Positions 47,408-55,894 are shown, numbered from the stretch's first letter. The stretch is 64,000 nucleotides of DNA from Vandammella animalimorsus (GCF_002285265.1 NZ_NSJB01000002.1:310001-374000), one strand, 5' to 3'. Numbers and translations are program-made. Notes: generated from the letters alone by a model not told the origin.

Positions 47408-47910
47408 GCACGGGCAAGCCCGCACCTTTGGTCGTTCATGGTTGGACGGTCTTTGCCCATCCGCTGTTCCTTGCACAGATTGAGGCGCTGGCACAACAGG
47501 TCGAGGTCTTGAAGCAAAAGGACCCGATCGGGTACGTGAGAAAGAACGCCAGCAAGCGATTGGCGGCCATCACGAAGCTGGCCTTCGATGTCGTCCCGCA
47601 AGATCCGGCCCGACCGGAGTATCGCCAAGGCAGCACCCTTGGCGACGATCACAAGCACTGGTTCCGCGCAAAGTTCTTCCAGCAGTGCCGGTTGTTCTTT
47701 CGCTATCACGCGCCTAGCAAGCTGATCGTGTTCGCGTGGGTCAACGACGAGGACACCAAGCGCTCCTACGAGAGCAGCGACGATGCCTATCGGGTGTTCC
47801 GCAAGATGCTGGAAAGCGGCCATCCTCCGGGTGACTGGAACCAGTTGCTGGCCCAGGCCCAGGCTGAGGGGCAGCGCTTGCAGCAGTTCGCCGCTGGCGT
47901 TACGCCATAA
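47404..47910 (+). CDS. yhaV: Ribosome-dependent mRNA interferase toxin YhaV
   Basis: This 168-residue RelE-superfamily toxin cleaves mRNA and is held inactive by PrlF. The sequence follows the YhaV family: 'VVHGWTVFAHPLFLAQIEAL', 'KNASKRLAAITKLAFDVVPQDPARPEYRQGSTLG' (in pieces), 'HWFRAKFFQQCRLFFRYH', 'KLIVFAWVNDEDTKRSYES' and 'DAYRVFRKMLESGHPPGDW'. Length is normal and the frame intact, so the pair looks functional. Start overlaps the prlF stop. Confidence 0.95.
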   Translation: MSTGKPAPLVVHGWTVFAHPLFLAQIEALAQQVEVLKQKDPIGYVRKNASKRLAAITKLAFDVVPQDPARPEYRQGSTLGDDHKHWFRAKFFQQCRLFFRYHAPSKLIVFAWVNDEDTKRSYESSDDAYRVFRKMLESGHPPGDWNQLLAQAQAEGQRLQQFAAGVTP

Positions 47911-48097
47911 GGCTTGGTTTCTGCGGTGAGGGGGAAATATGCTGTTGATCAGGCACCAGATGTCCGAGCATTCCCCAGTTGTCCCCCGTATTTCTTGAAG
48001 CCCCGTGCTATTGCTTGGCCTGATCCTATTCATCCTGCTCGTGTATTTTTGGCTTGCCTAAATCCAACGACGCAGGAAGACATTCCGGTATCGCCGC

Positions 48098-48931
48098 GTG
48101 CCCCTCACCCCCGCTGACAGCGAAACGGCTGCGCAAAACCAGGTGCAAGTGCGCATCGGCCACCCCAAGCCCCAGTGGGTAGTGAAAGAGGTGTTGCGCA
48201 TCAAAGCCCTGATGGGTAAGCAAGCCGGATGCCGTACGGTGGCGCAGACGTTCAATCGATTACACGCACCGCAAAGCGTGGGAAAAACCTACGTCAATGA
48301 GGTCATCCAGACGCATCAGTTGGAGTTGCTGAACCTCACACGCGATCTGCGCAGCCAAACACCCAAAGCATTGCCCACCCATGCCGTCTGGGCCATGGAC
48401 GTGACCCATGTTGCCGCGTGGGGCAAACCGCAAGCATGCCTGGGCATTCTTGATCACGGCTCACGGCTGTGCGTTCGGCTCACCACGCTGATCAACAAAC
48501 GCAGCTGGACGCTGCTGGGGCATCTGTGCCTGGCCATTGGCCAATATGGCAAGCCCCGAGCGGTGCGCACGGACAACGAAGCCATCTTCAACAGCTTCGT
48601 GTTCACCACATTCCTGAAACTGGTGGGTATTTGCAAGCAAACCACGCTTGTTTGTGCGCCCTGGTGCAATGGACGGATAGAGCGATTTTTCGGCACTATC
48701 AAGCCTTGGCTGCGGCAGCTGGTTCATCAAAGCGCAGCGGATGTGCAAAACGCTTTAATGGAAGCCGCCTGGTTTTACAACCACATGCGCCCGCACCAGA
48801 ACCTCAAGGGCCTGACACCCAAGGAGGCCTGGGATGGGCTGGTACCAGAAGATCTCCATCAGGGTGCACGGGACACGCTGCTTGTGCAAACCCTGGATGG
48901 TGTGCTTTGTGGGTACTGGATCAGGCGTTAA
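48098..48931 (+). CDS. DDE (integrase-core) transposase
   Basis: This 277-residue transposase has an N-terminal helix-turn-helix-like part ('PQWVVKEVLRIKALMG', 'GCRTVAQTFNRLH', 'VGKTYVNEVI') and an rve catalytic core with Asp101 ('AMDVTH'), Asp159 ('RTDNEAIF') and Glu195 ('NGRIERFFGTIK'), giving a DD(35)E spacing. It ends with 'WFYNHMRPHQNLKGLTPKEAWDG' (in pieces). It fits the IS3/IS481-like group. The frame is open upstream to 48062 with 'RRRKTFRYRR' before the GTG at 48098, so the true start is uncertain. I could not identify terminal inverted repeats or a first orf, so the element may be truncated. Confidence 0.85.
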   Translation: MPLTPADSETAAQNQVQVRIGHPKPQWVVKEVLRIKALMGKQAGCRTVAQTFNRLHAPQSVGKTYVNEVIQTHQLELLNLTRDLRSQTPKALPTHAVWAMDVTHVAAWGKPQACLGILDHGSRLCVRLTTLINKRSWTLLGHLCLAIGQYGKPRAVRTDNEAIFNSFVFTTFLKLVGICKQTTLVCAPWCNGRIERFFGTIKPWLRQLVHQSAADVQNALMEAAWFYNHMRPHQNLKGLTPKEAWDGLVPEDLHQGARDTLLVQTLDGVLCGYWIRR

Positions 48932-49222
48932 AGCGTACGAGCTGCTTTACTGACTGTCCGCTGGGTTTGTGCATGGCGCAAGAGGGATCAACGCGCCTGT
49001 TTGGGCAGGAGCGAGCAAGAAACAGTGCGAAAAGAGAAGAAATCACACGTGCGGATGCTGTGATGGTGCGCTCAACTGCGAGTTTCAGCCCTGTTTTGTG
49101 AAAAAACGGGGTTGAAAGCAGGTGAAGAAGTGTCGGCGGACAGCGGACGGGACAGATAAACCCAAAGGTAAGCGTAGAAATGATGCCATAACCAAATCCA
49201 GAGCAACCGGCTGCCAAAAATA
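48932..49222. other. Spacer between transposase and immunity-like gene
   Basis: No confident gene. A strong 15-base-arm hairpin (49083-49097 with 49103-49117, loop 5, two mismatches) lies here, and the string CTGTCCGC occurs in direct orientation at 48953 and inverted near 49135, possibly remnants of an IS end. Base composition changes sharply to AT-rich after about 49170. Confidence 0.45.
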
Positions 49223-49945
49223 TCAGCCCCATTTTTCCCAGCAATTTTTATCGTTTCTCAAGAACCCCTCCTCTATTTCCATTTCAAAAATATTTTCCAA
49301 AGAAAGATCTAGGCCAATTGCAACCCCTAGCGGTATTATTCTTATATTTTCTTTGGCGACATTTTCCGGATCTCTAGAAAAGCACTCCCATTGGTTTTCT
49401 TCCCAGCGTACAATTTGCAGCGCCTTTCCTGTTCGAAGGTATTCAATATCCGTGACAACAGTGCTGTCTTCTGGCGCGGAAAAAGGCCATTCATGAAACC
49501 ACCACTTCCAGGGTAAATTTGAATTATTTTCAGGGAGGAGGCTCATGTCTGGGATGTCTAGAGTGAACTGATCCAATGGTGGAATTATTTGCTTGGCGCA
49601 TAGGGTGAATTTATCTCGATCTTTATAGTAATCGACGGCCCCCAGCATTAATGATTCAGACCATTCTTGATGGACTTTTCTTAAAGAAAATCCTTTGAGT
49701 TCAAATTTATTTTCTGAGGGCCTTGAGTTTAACAAGAAGTCGGCGTAATTATCGACTATTTTCATGGCCTCTGTGTTATTGTAGAAATATCCACCTGCAA
49801 AAATTAACTCAAACCCCAGCTTATCACTTAATCCTATCGTGTAACAAAACCTTGGGGCTTGAGACTGTATTACGCAGTACTGATACCATCCATATTTTTC
49901 AATTTTTTTCCTTATGGCGTTAAGAATTTCTTTGCGATTGATCAT
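49223..49945 (-). CDS. DUF4262-like protein, probable immunity protein for the Rhs HNH tip
   Basis: This 240-residue soluble protein has low-GC codon use, unlike the rest of the window. The N-terminal part, 'KYGWYQYCVI' then 'PRFCYTIGLSDKLGFELIFAGG' (in pieces), matches the opening of DUF4262 proteins ('F-x-YTIGL...G-x-ELI'). The rest is acidic with many Trp. The ATG at 49945 is chosen because ATGA overlaps the stop of the HNH toxin-tip frame; a TTG at 49975 is less likely. Position directly behind an Rhs toxin tip and translational overlap are typical for immunity genes. The frame is intact although the toxin is broken. Confidence 0.7.
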   Translation of the reverse strand: MINRKEILNAIRKKIEKYGWYQYCVIQSQAPRFCYTIGLSDKLGFELIFAGGYFYNNTEAMKIVDNYADFLLNSRPSENKFELKGFSLRKVHQEWSESLMLGAVDYYKDRDKFTLCAKQIIPPLDQFTLDIPDMSLLPENNSNLPWKWWFHEWPFSAPEDSTVVTDIEYLRTGKALQIVRWEENQWECFSRDPENVAKENIRIIPLGVAIGLDLSLENIFEMEIEEGFLRNDKNCWEKWG

Positions 49946-50936
49946 TTGTGAAGTTTGATGTGACAAGGTTTGCAAACAACTGCATGATTTTCAGAGTTGG
50001 TGGGGCCGCCATCAGCATTTCGAAAAATATGATGTCCGTGTGCATCTTCCGGTTTTATATATTTTCCGCGCTGCATACATTTATTATCTTATCCCTCAAG
50101 CTTTTTGTTTCTCCTTTACTCCAAACTCTTTTTTTATCTCTTTGCGCTGGAGCAACCGGGCCTTTGCCTTTGGCCGGTTTAGGAATAGCCTTATTAAACT
50201 TATTCCCCAACCAATTAAGCGGATTGGCACAGCTCAGCGCACAATTTTGGGCATTGTCGGTTAGCGTATTGGGCCAACAATCGACTTCTCCGGTCAGCGC
50301 GTCCATGATGGATGAGCTGACCGTGCAACGAACCACACATCTGAAGTAGCTCCAGACGATGGGCGCTATCGGTACTTCTCCCGTGGGGTCAATGTAGCCC
50401 AGCGGGTCGCTATTGGCATATTCGTAGGTGTTCAGCCCCCAAAAGATGCCCAGTGGGTCTGACTGGATGTACCTTCCCCTTGCCGGACTGTAGTCCCTGA
50501 AGAAGTTCTGGTGAAGGCCTGTTTCCTTGTCCCAGTACTGCCCCGGGAACCTGAGGTTGATCTGGGTGCTGTTGCCCGCTTCGAGGCCTGTGTGGCCGAA
50601 TGCCTGGCTGTAACCCCTCCAGGTCTTGTTGCCGCTCTTGTCGGTCGCCAGGATGGGCGTGCCCAGGTGGTCGGTGGTGATGTAGTGGTAGCGCGTTTGG
50701 CTGCTCGTGAGGCTGCCGTTGTGGATGTCCGCTTGCCAAACGGCATCGGTGCTCCACAGCTCTTCTTCGGCATCGAGCGCGTTCGGGTTGAATCCATACG
50801 CTTTGGTGATCTGCCCTGCTTCGTTGGCTTCGGCCAGCAGGGCGCTGTCGCTGTTGAGGTAGTAGATGGTTTGGCTGTTTGGCCCTTCGGTGACGGTCTT
50901 GGCAATTCTGCGCCCTGTTCCCATCAACGGCGGCAA
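49942..50936 (-). pseudogene. Truncated and frameshifted Rhs protein C-terminus with HNH nuclease tip
   Basis: The first 290 codons (50936-50055) are the end of an Rhs/YD-repeat core: 'GRRIAKTV', 'YGFNPNALD', 'YHYITTDHLGTPILATD', 'NLRFPGQYWDKETGLHQNFFRDYSP' (in pieces), 'GRYIQSDPLG' and the conserved 'YIDPTG', followed by a variable tip. That frame stops at 'CSAENI'. In the -1 frame from the AAA at 50082-50080 the tip continues as 'CMQRGKYIKPEDAHGHHIF', then 'NADGGPTNSENHAVVCKPCH' and 'IKLHK', a complete HNH motif ending in a TGA that overlaps the immunity start. One A missing from an A-run explains both frames. The large N-terminal Rhs cage is absent upstream of about 50936. Confidence 0.85.
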
Positions 50937-51069
50937 GCCATTGCGCGCGCGGTGAAGGCAATGAGCGCCTCACGCCCTTCATGACACGCAGCAGCAAGCA
51001 CGTGCTTATGCTCTGGAGCCCCCATTGAAACGAACATAGCCTATTGATGCAAAAGGATTTTTACGTGTG

Positions 51070-51245
51070 CCAATGCGCAGAGGTTGGGAGAGCTGCAGAG
51101 CAAAGAACGGGGAGAGCGAGTCAGATTCGTGGCCCATGCACATAGGCCCTGGCTCGCGCAGCAATGGCCCGCAAGCCCATGCGGTGTGCGAAGCGCGCAA
51201 AGAAAAACGCCCAACCGAGAACGATTGGGCGTTTGTGTTTGGTGG
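51070..51245. repeat. Long direct repeat, copy 2 (tRNA-Phe side)
   Basis: Homologous to 46361-46530, as described there. This copy includes the tRNA-Phe terminator and runs into the last six bases of the tRNA gene (TGGTGG on the plus strand). Confidence 0.85.
51205..51234 (-). terminator. tRNA-Phe terminator
   Basis: A perfect 10-bp stem (AAACGCCCAA with TTGGGCGTTT) with a 10-base loop is followed on the minus strand by TTTTCTTT. It lies 5 bases downstream of the tRNA 3' end. The plus strand also has a T-rich tail, so it may work in both directions. Confidence 0.85.
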
Positions 51246-51315
51246 CTCGGGGCGGAATCGAACCACCGACACGCGGATTTTCAATCCGCTGCTCTACCAA
51301 CTGAGCTACCGAGCC
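51240..51315 (-). tRNA. tRNA-Phe (GAA)
   Basis: On the minus strand the 76-base sequence starts GGCTCGGTAGCTCAGTTGG. It has the anticodon GAA (51282-51280) in the loop ATTGAAAAT and the T-arm GTGGTTCGATTCCGC, pairs its ends GGCTCGG/CCGAGCC, and carries an encoded ACCA end. All arms pair well, so the gene is intact. It marks one edge of the island. Confidence 0.97.
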
Positions 51316-51407
51316 AAGCTTCAAATTCTATCACTGTTTTTTTGCAGCAGCGGCCAGGCAGCGATATTTTTGCTTGCCGCGCCCGATGCCCGATGGGCTG
51401 CTGCTCA

Positions 51408-52115
51408 TCACGATACGCTGCTGTTGCGCCGCTTGCCCAGCTCCACGCCGAGCTGGCGCAGCTTGCGGTAGAGGTGGGTGCGCTCCAGGCCGGTTTTTTC
51501 CGCCACGCGCGTCATCGAGCCGCCTTCGCGCGCCAGGTGGAATTCGAAGTAGGCTTTTTCGAAGTGGTCCCGGGCTTCGCGCAGCGGGCGGTCCAGGTCG
51601 AAATCCTGGTGTTGCTCGGGCAGGGTTTTCTCGGGCGGGATGGCGCGGATGATGTGGGCATCGGGGGGCAGGGCCGCGGCGGCGGACAGGGCGGCATTGG
51701 CCTGGGCGAGCTTGTCCGTGCCGCTGGCGGCTGCGCCGGCCTGGCCGGGCGGGTTTTTCTCCAGCGCCTGGTTGACCGCCTTGAGCAGTTTTTGCAGGGT
51801 GATGGGTTTTTCCAGGAACGAGAACGCGCCGATGCGCGTGGCTTCGACGGCGGTGTCGATGGTGGCGTGGCCGCTCATCATGATGACGGGCATGTCGAGC
51901 TGCCCGGCCAAAGACCATTCCTTGAGCAGGCTGACGCCGTCCGTGTCGGGCATCCAGATGTCCAGCAGCACCAGGTCGTATTTGCTTTGGCCGCATGCGG
52001 TGCGGGCCTGGCCGGCGTTTTCGGCCAGGTCGACGTGATGGCCTTCGTCGTTGAGTATTTCGGAGAGCAGGTCCCTGATGCCCAGCTCGTCATCCACAAC
52101 CAATATGTTTGCCAT
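51408..52115 (-). CDS. NtrX/RegA-like response regulator without AAA+ domain
   Basis: This 235-residue regulator has an N-terminal receiver ('ANILVVDDELGIRDLL', phospho-acceptor Asp52 in 'VLLDIWMPD', 'VIMMSGHATIDTAVEA', 'FLEKPI') and a C-terminal Fis-type helix-turn-helix ('MTRVAEKTGLERTHLYRKLRQLG', in pieces). The linker of about 80 residues is Ala/Pro-rich. The sigma-54-interacting AAA+ domain expected in classic NtrX (about 450 residues) is absent, so it should act with the housekeeping sigma factor or as a simple DNA binder. ATG 52115 starts the receiver. It lies 44 bases after its kinase gene. Confidence 0.9.
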   Translation of the reverse strand: MANILVVDDELGIRDLLSEILNDEGHHVDLAENAGQARTACGQSKYDLVLLDIWMPDTDGVSLLKEWSLAGQLDMPVIMMSGHATIDTAVEATRIGAFSFLEKPITLQKLLKAVNQALEKNPPGQAGAAASGTDKLAQANAALSAAAALPPDAHIIRAIPPEKTLPEQHQDFDLDRPLREARDHFEKAYFEFHLAREGGSMTRVAEKTGLERTHLYRKLRQLGVELGKRRNSSVS

Positions 52116-52159
52116 TTTCTTCGGTAACCGTTTGTTTTCGAGTTTTCGCTGCGAGTGTC

Positions 52160-54442
52160 TCACGCGGGATGCGCTTGCGTCGCTGGCTCGAACGACAGCG
52201 ATATGCGCGCGCCCACGACCTCCCCCTGCTCGTTTTGCACATTGCCTAAATCAATCAGTGCGTGGTGCTCGTCGGCGATCTTCTTGACGACCGCCAGCCC
52301 CAGGCCCGTGCCCTTGGCCTTGGTGGTGACGTAGGGCTCAAAAACGCGCTGGAGCATGCTGTCCGGAAAGCCGGTGCCGTTGTCCTCCACACACAAGCGC
52401 ACTCGCCGCGCCGCCTCACTCCAATGGGTACTTACCATGATTTGTGCCGGCAATTCTGCACGATTCTCTTGCGCTTGCAGGCTTGCATCCTGCGCATTCT
52501 GTAAGAGATTGTGGATGACTTGGCGCAGTTGCATCGCATCGCCCAGGATGGGCGGGCAGCCCGGCTCGAGCTGGGCCACGATGCCGAAGCTGGCGTTTTC
52601 CGTGCCGTAGAGCTGCAGCACGTCCTGCACCAGCGCATTGAGGTCCAGCACTTCGAGGCGCGCCGTGGGCAGGCGCGCATAGTCGCGAAATTCGTTGACC
52701 AGGCGCTGCATGGCATCGACCTGGTCGACGATGGTTTGCACGGATTTGTGCAGGATGCCTTCTTCCTTTTCGGGCAGCTTGCCCGTCAGGCGCATTTGCA
52801 GGCGCTCGGCCGAGAGCTGGATGGGGGTGAGCGGGTTCTTGATCTCGTGGGCCAGGCGGCGCGCCACTTCGCCCCAGGCTTCGGCGCGCTGGGCCGAGAC
52901 CACGTCGGAGATGTCGTCGATCACCACCAGCCGGTTGCCATCGGGCAGCAGTGCGCCACGGGCCACGATGCTGAGCGCGAATTCCTTGGCCGCCGCGGGC
53001 GCCGCGCCCTGCGGCGGCGCGTACAGCTCGTAGGTGTGCTGCCAGTGGCCCACATCGCGCTCACCGGCCAGAAAGCTGTCAAAGCGCTGGCGCACGGCCT
53101 GGGCGAATTCGTGCAGATCGGGCACCTCGGCCAGCTCGCGCCCGGCATAGGCGGCCAGTGGCGCGCGCAGCACGCGGGTCGCCCCCGGGTTGGCCGAGAC
53201 GATGCGGCCTTGCGCATCGAGCACCAGCACGCCGGCCGTCAGGTTGTCCAGGATGGTTTGCAGCTGCTCGCGCGAGGCGTCAAGCGCGGCCAGGCTTTTT
53301 TGCTCGGAGGCGCGCGCCGTGGCCAGCTGGTGGGTCATCAGCGCAAAGGCGCGCGTGAGGCCGCCGAGCTCGTCGTTGCGCGGCAGGGCCACTTTGGGGT
53401 TGAGGTTGCCCGCGGCCACTTCCTTGACGCCATCGGCCAGGATGAGCACGGGCCGCAGGATTTGGTTGCCCAGCAGCACGGCCAGCACGATGGCGCCAAA
53501 CACGGCCAGAAACAGGCTCAGCGTGAGCGTGCCGATGTACATGCGCCGCAGCCCGTGGCGGCCCTGCGCGCGCTGCTGGTATTCGTCATTGGCCTGGCGC
53601 ACGGCAAAGGCATCGGCCACCAGCGCCTGGGGCACCGGCACGGTGATTTGCAGAAAGCGCACGTCGTCCGTGCCCAGCTGCAGCGTGCCGCCAATACCGC
53701 GCACCAGCACCAGGGTCTGCACCTGCACCGGCGCCTGGCCGTCGCTCTGGGCCTGCTCCAGGCCTTCGAGCGCGGCCCATTCGCGCTGCTCGCGCGCCAG
53801 GCGAAAGGCCTGGGCCGAAGGCCGATGCGGCAGCGCCGAGCCGGGCGCGCCGGTGCTGACGTCCACCTCGCCATTGGCGCGCCAGAGCACCACGTCGTCG
53901 GCATCGAATTGCTCGCGGATCTGCTCCAGCGCAATGGCCAGCGAGGCCGGGCGCACCTGTTCGAGCTGGTTGGCCGAGTAGCGCGCGCGCGCCGTAGTGT
54001 TGACGACCCAGGCATCCAAGGTGGTGCTGGCCATGCCCGCGCCGGCGCTCAGCGCGCTTTCCACGCGCACGTCGAACCAGTTCTCGATGGAGCGCGAGAC
54101 GAACTGGTAGGAAATCACATACACCAGCACGCCAGGCAAGATGCCCACCACGCAAAACAGCGCCGCCAGCTTGATGAGCAGGCGGCTGCCGAACTTGTTT
54201 TGCTGCAAGCGCCGGTACAGGCGCCAGCCGCCCCAGGCCAGGATGAGCAGCAGCAAGGCCGCCACCACGCCATTGAAGCCCAGCAGCCAGGGGTAGTACT
54301 GCTCGTAGAGGCCGTGGCTGTCGGTGGCCAGGGCCAGCACGAACAGCAAGACCAGGGCAATGGCCATGATCACGGCCAGGATCACGCCCAGCGTCCAGCG
54401 CAGGCGGCGGCTTTTCTTGGCCGAGGAAGTGGATGCTGTCAT
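52160..54442 (-). CDS. NtrY-like sensor histidine kinase
   Basis: This 760-residue membrane kinase has an N-terminal region with about three hydrophobic segments (within residues 10-95), a periplasmic sensor loop, another transmembrane helix near 310-330, a HAMP domain ('QILRPVLILADGVKEVAAGNL'), a PAS domain ('QTILDNLTAGVLVLDAQGRIVSANP', in pieces), a HisKA helix with His532 ('RRLAHEIKNPLTPIQLSAERL', in pieces) and an ATPase domain ('NLLQNAQDAS', 'VEDNGTGFP', 'GTGLGLAVVKKI'). The architecture is that of NtrY. It is transcribed with the regulator downstream. The signal is unknown; nitrogen and redox are both reported for the family. Confidence 0.9.
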   Translation of the reverse strand: MTASTSSAKKSRRLRWTLGVILAVIMAIALVLLFVLALATDSHGLYEQYYPWLLGFNGVVAALLLLILAWGGWRLYRRLQQNKFGSRLLIKLAALFCVVGILPGVLVYVISYQFVSRSIENWFDVRVESALSAGAGMASTTLDAWVVNTTARARYSANQLEQVRPASLAIALEQIREQFDADDVVLWRANGEVDVSTGAPGSALPHRPSAQAFRLAREQREWAALEGLEQAQSDGQAPVQVQTLVLVRGIGGTLQLGTDDVRFLQITVPVPQALVADAFAVRQANDEYQQRAQGRHGLRRMYIGTLTLSLFLAVFGAIVLAVLLGNQILRPVLILADGVKEVAAGNLNPKVALPRNDELGGLTRAFALMTHQLATARASEQKSLAALDASREQLQTILDNLTAGVLVLDAQGRIVSANPGATRVLRAPLAAYAGRELAEVPDLHEFAQAVRQRFDSFLAGERDVGHWQHTYELYAPPQGAAPAAAKEFALSIVARGALLPDGNRLVVIDDISDVVSAQRAEAWGEVARRLAHEIKNPLTPIQLSAERLQMRLTGKLPEKEEGILHKSVQTIVDQVDAMQRLVNEFRDYARLPTARLEVLDLNALVQDVLQLYGTENASFGIVAQLEPGCPPILGDAMQLRQVIHNLLQNAQDASLQAQENRAELPAQIMVSTHWSEAARRVRLCVEDNGTGFPDSMLQRVFEPYVTTKAKGTGLGLAVVKKIADEHHALIDLGNVQNEQGEVVGARISLSFEPATQAHPA

Positions 54443-54496
54443 TGTTCGTGACTCCCGCTGCGGCGCGCGGCCAGGCTGCGCGCCGCCATGCATGCC

Positions 54497-55894
54497 TTAC
54501 TGCGCGGCGCGCTTGTGCAGCAGCGCATAGAAAAAGCCATCGTGGCTGCCCAGCGCGTCCGGCCCCGGGTCTGGCGCCTGCCCCGGCTCCTTCGGCGCAG
54601 TCGGCAGCAGTTGCAGCATGGGGGCCAGTAACTCGGCATCGGCCTGCGCGCGCATGAAGCGCTCGATCTGCCCCTGGCCCTCGCAATGGAACACCGAGCA
54701 GGTGCAGTACAGCAGCCGCCCGCCGGGGCGCAGCAAGGGCCAGAGGCGCTGCAGCAGCAGGGCCTGGCGCTGCGCCAGCTCGGTCAAGTCCTCGGCGCGG
54801 CGCAGCCAGCGGATGTCGGCATGCCGGCGCACGATGCCCGAGGCCGAGCACGGCGCATCCAGCAGCAGCAAATCCAGCTGGCGATCGCCCAGCAGCGATT
54901 GGCGCCAGCGCTGCGGCGCGCTGGCGTCGGCCACCACCACCTGCGCCTGCGGCAATTGCAGGCGCTGCAGGTTGTCCGTGATGCGCTGGCAGCGCGCCGC
55001 ATCCACATCCATGGCCAGCAGCTGCATGGGCATGCCGTGCACCGCCGCCCACTCCAGCAGATGCGCCGTCTTGCCGCCTGGCGCGGCACAGGCATCGAGC
55101 ACCAGCCAGGGCGCTGCCGCGCTGGCAGGCGGCGCAAACCCTTCCAGCAACATGGGCGCGGCGCGCTGCGCGGCCGCATCCTGCACCGAGAACCAGCCCT
55201 GGGCAAAGCCCGGCAGCTGGCGCACATCCACGGCCTGCTCCAACTCCAGCCCGGCCTGCGCCACCGCTCGGGCCTGGATGCCGGCCTGCTGCAGCCGCTG
55301 GGCATAGTCCTGGCGAGACAACAGGCTTTCGTTGACGCGCAGCGTCAGGGGCGCGCGCTGCTGATTGGCCTGCAGCACGGCCCGCCAATGCGCCGGGTGG
55401 TCCTGGCGCAGCTGGCGCACCCACCAGGCCGGGTGATTCCAGCGGGCTTGCTCATCGCCTTGCAGCGCGGCCTCCAGCTGTGCGCGCTCGCGCAGAAAGC
55501 GCCGCAGACAGGCATTGACGAAGCCGGCCTGCGCCGCCAGGGCACGCTGGCCGCGCATGGCCTGCACCGTTTGGTTGACCACCGTATGCGGGGCATAGGC
55601 CGCCTCCTGCGGGGCCAGCAGCAAGGCCAGCGCCACCCCCAACCGGGCCTGCACCGCGCGGCTGGGGGCACGCCGCGCCAGCCGCGCGATCAGCCCCTGC
55701 GCCCGCCCCCAGTGCCGCAGCGCGGTGTAGAGCAGCGCCTGCGCGCCAGGCCGGCTGGCCGTGGCAGGCCAGCCGGCCACCACCTCACGCGCCGACTGGC
55801 CCTGCACAACCTGCATCAGCCCCTGGGCCGCAAGATCGATTTGTTCCGCCAGCGGCGGCTCACAACGTGGGGGGGGCGAGGCAACAGTCAGCAT
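54497..55894 (-). CDS. rsmB: 16S rRNA (cytosine(967)-C5)-methyltransferase
   Basis: This 465-residue enzyme methylates C967 of 16S rRNA with SAM. An N-terminal NusB-like RNA-binding domain (about residues 1-150, 'APHTVVNQTVQAMRGQ', 'GFVNACLRRFLRER') precedes the methylase: 'LDACAAPGGKTAHLLE' (SAM loop), 'LLDAPCSASGIVRRHADIRW' and 'YCTCSVFHCEG' with the two cysteines of the RsmB/NOL1 mechanism. The start at 55894 is chosen because the upstream frame to 56059 runs through the hairpins behind rpoC. The kinase gene follows after 54 bases. Confidence 0.95.
   Translation of the reverse strand: MLTVASPPPRCEPPLAEQIDLAAQGLMQVVQGQSAREVVAGWPATASRPGAQALLYTALRHWGRAQGLIARLARRAPSRAVQARLGVALALLLAPQEAAYAPHTVVNQTVQAMRGQRALAAQAGFVNACLRRFLRERAQLEAALQGDEQARWNHPAWWVRQLRQDHPAHWRAVLQANQQRAPLTLRVNESLLSRQDYAQRLQQAGIQARAVAQAGLELEQAVDVRQLPGFAQGWFSVQDAAAQRAAPMLLEGFAPPASAAAPWLVLDACAAPGGKTAHLLEWAAVHGMPMQLLAMDVDAARCQRITDNLQRLQLPQAQVVVADASAPQRWRQSLLGDRQLDLLLLDAPCSASGIVRRHADIRWLRRAEDLTELAQRQALLLQRLWPLLRPGGRLLYCTCSVFHCEGQGQIERFMRAQADAELLAPMLQLLPTAPKEPGQAPDPGPDALGSHDGFFYALLHKRAAQ

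Larger units (their letters stand above)
46531..51069. mobile_element. Putative small genomic island at tRNA-Phe
   Basis: The segment between the two long direct repeats holds a PrlF/YhaV toxin-antitoxin pair, a DDE transposase, a truncated Rhs C-terminus with an HNH tip and its immunity-like gene, and long gene-poor stretches. Part of it (49150-50350) is far more AT-rich than the rest of the window. Insertion at a tRNA 3' end, repeats at both sides and toxin cargo all suggest an acquired, partly decayed island. No site-specific (tyrosine) integrase remains, so the mechanism is inferred. Confidence 0.65.

Noticed and set aside
48921-49232. Possible small lipoprotein starting inside the end of the immunity-like gene ('IFLAAGCSG')
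   Set aside because: The signal is too short, lacks a basic N-region, and the frame soon runs through the hairpin and IS flank. It could be a truncated remnant but cannot be supported as a gene.
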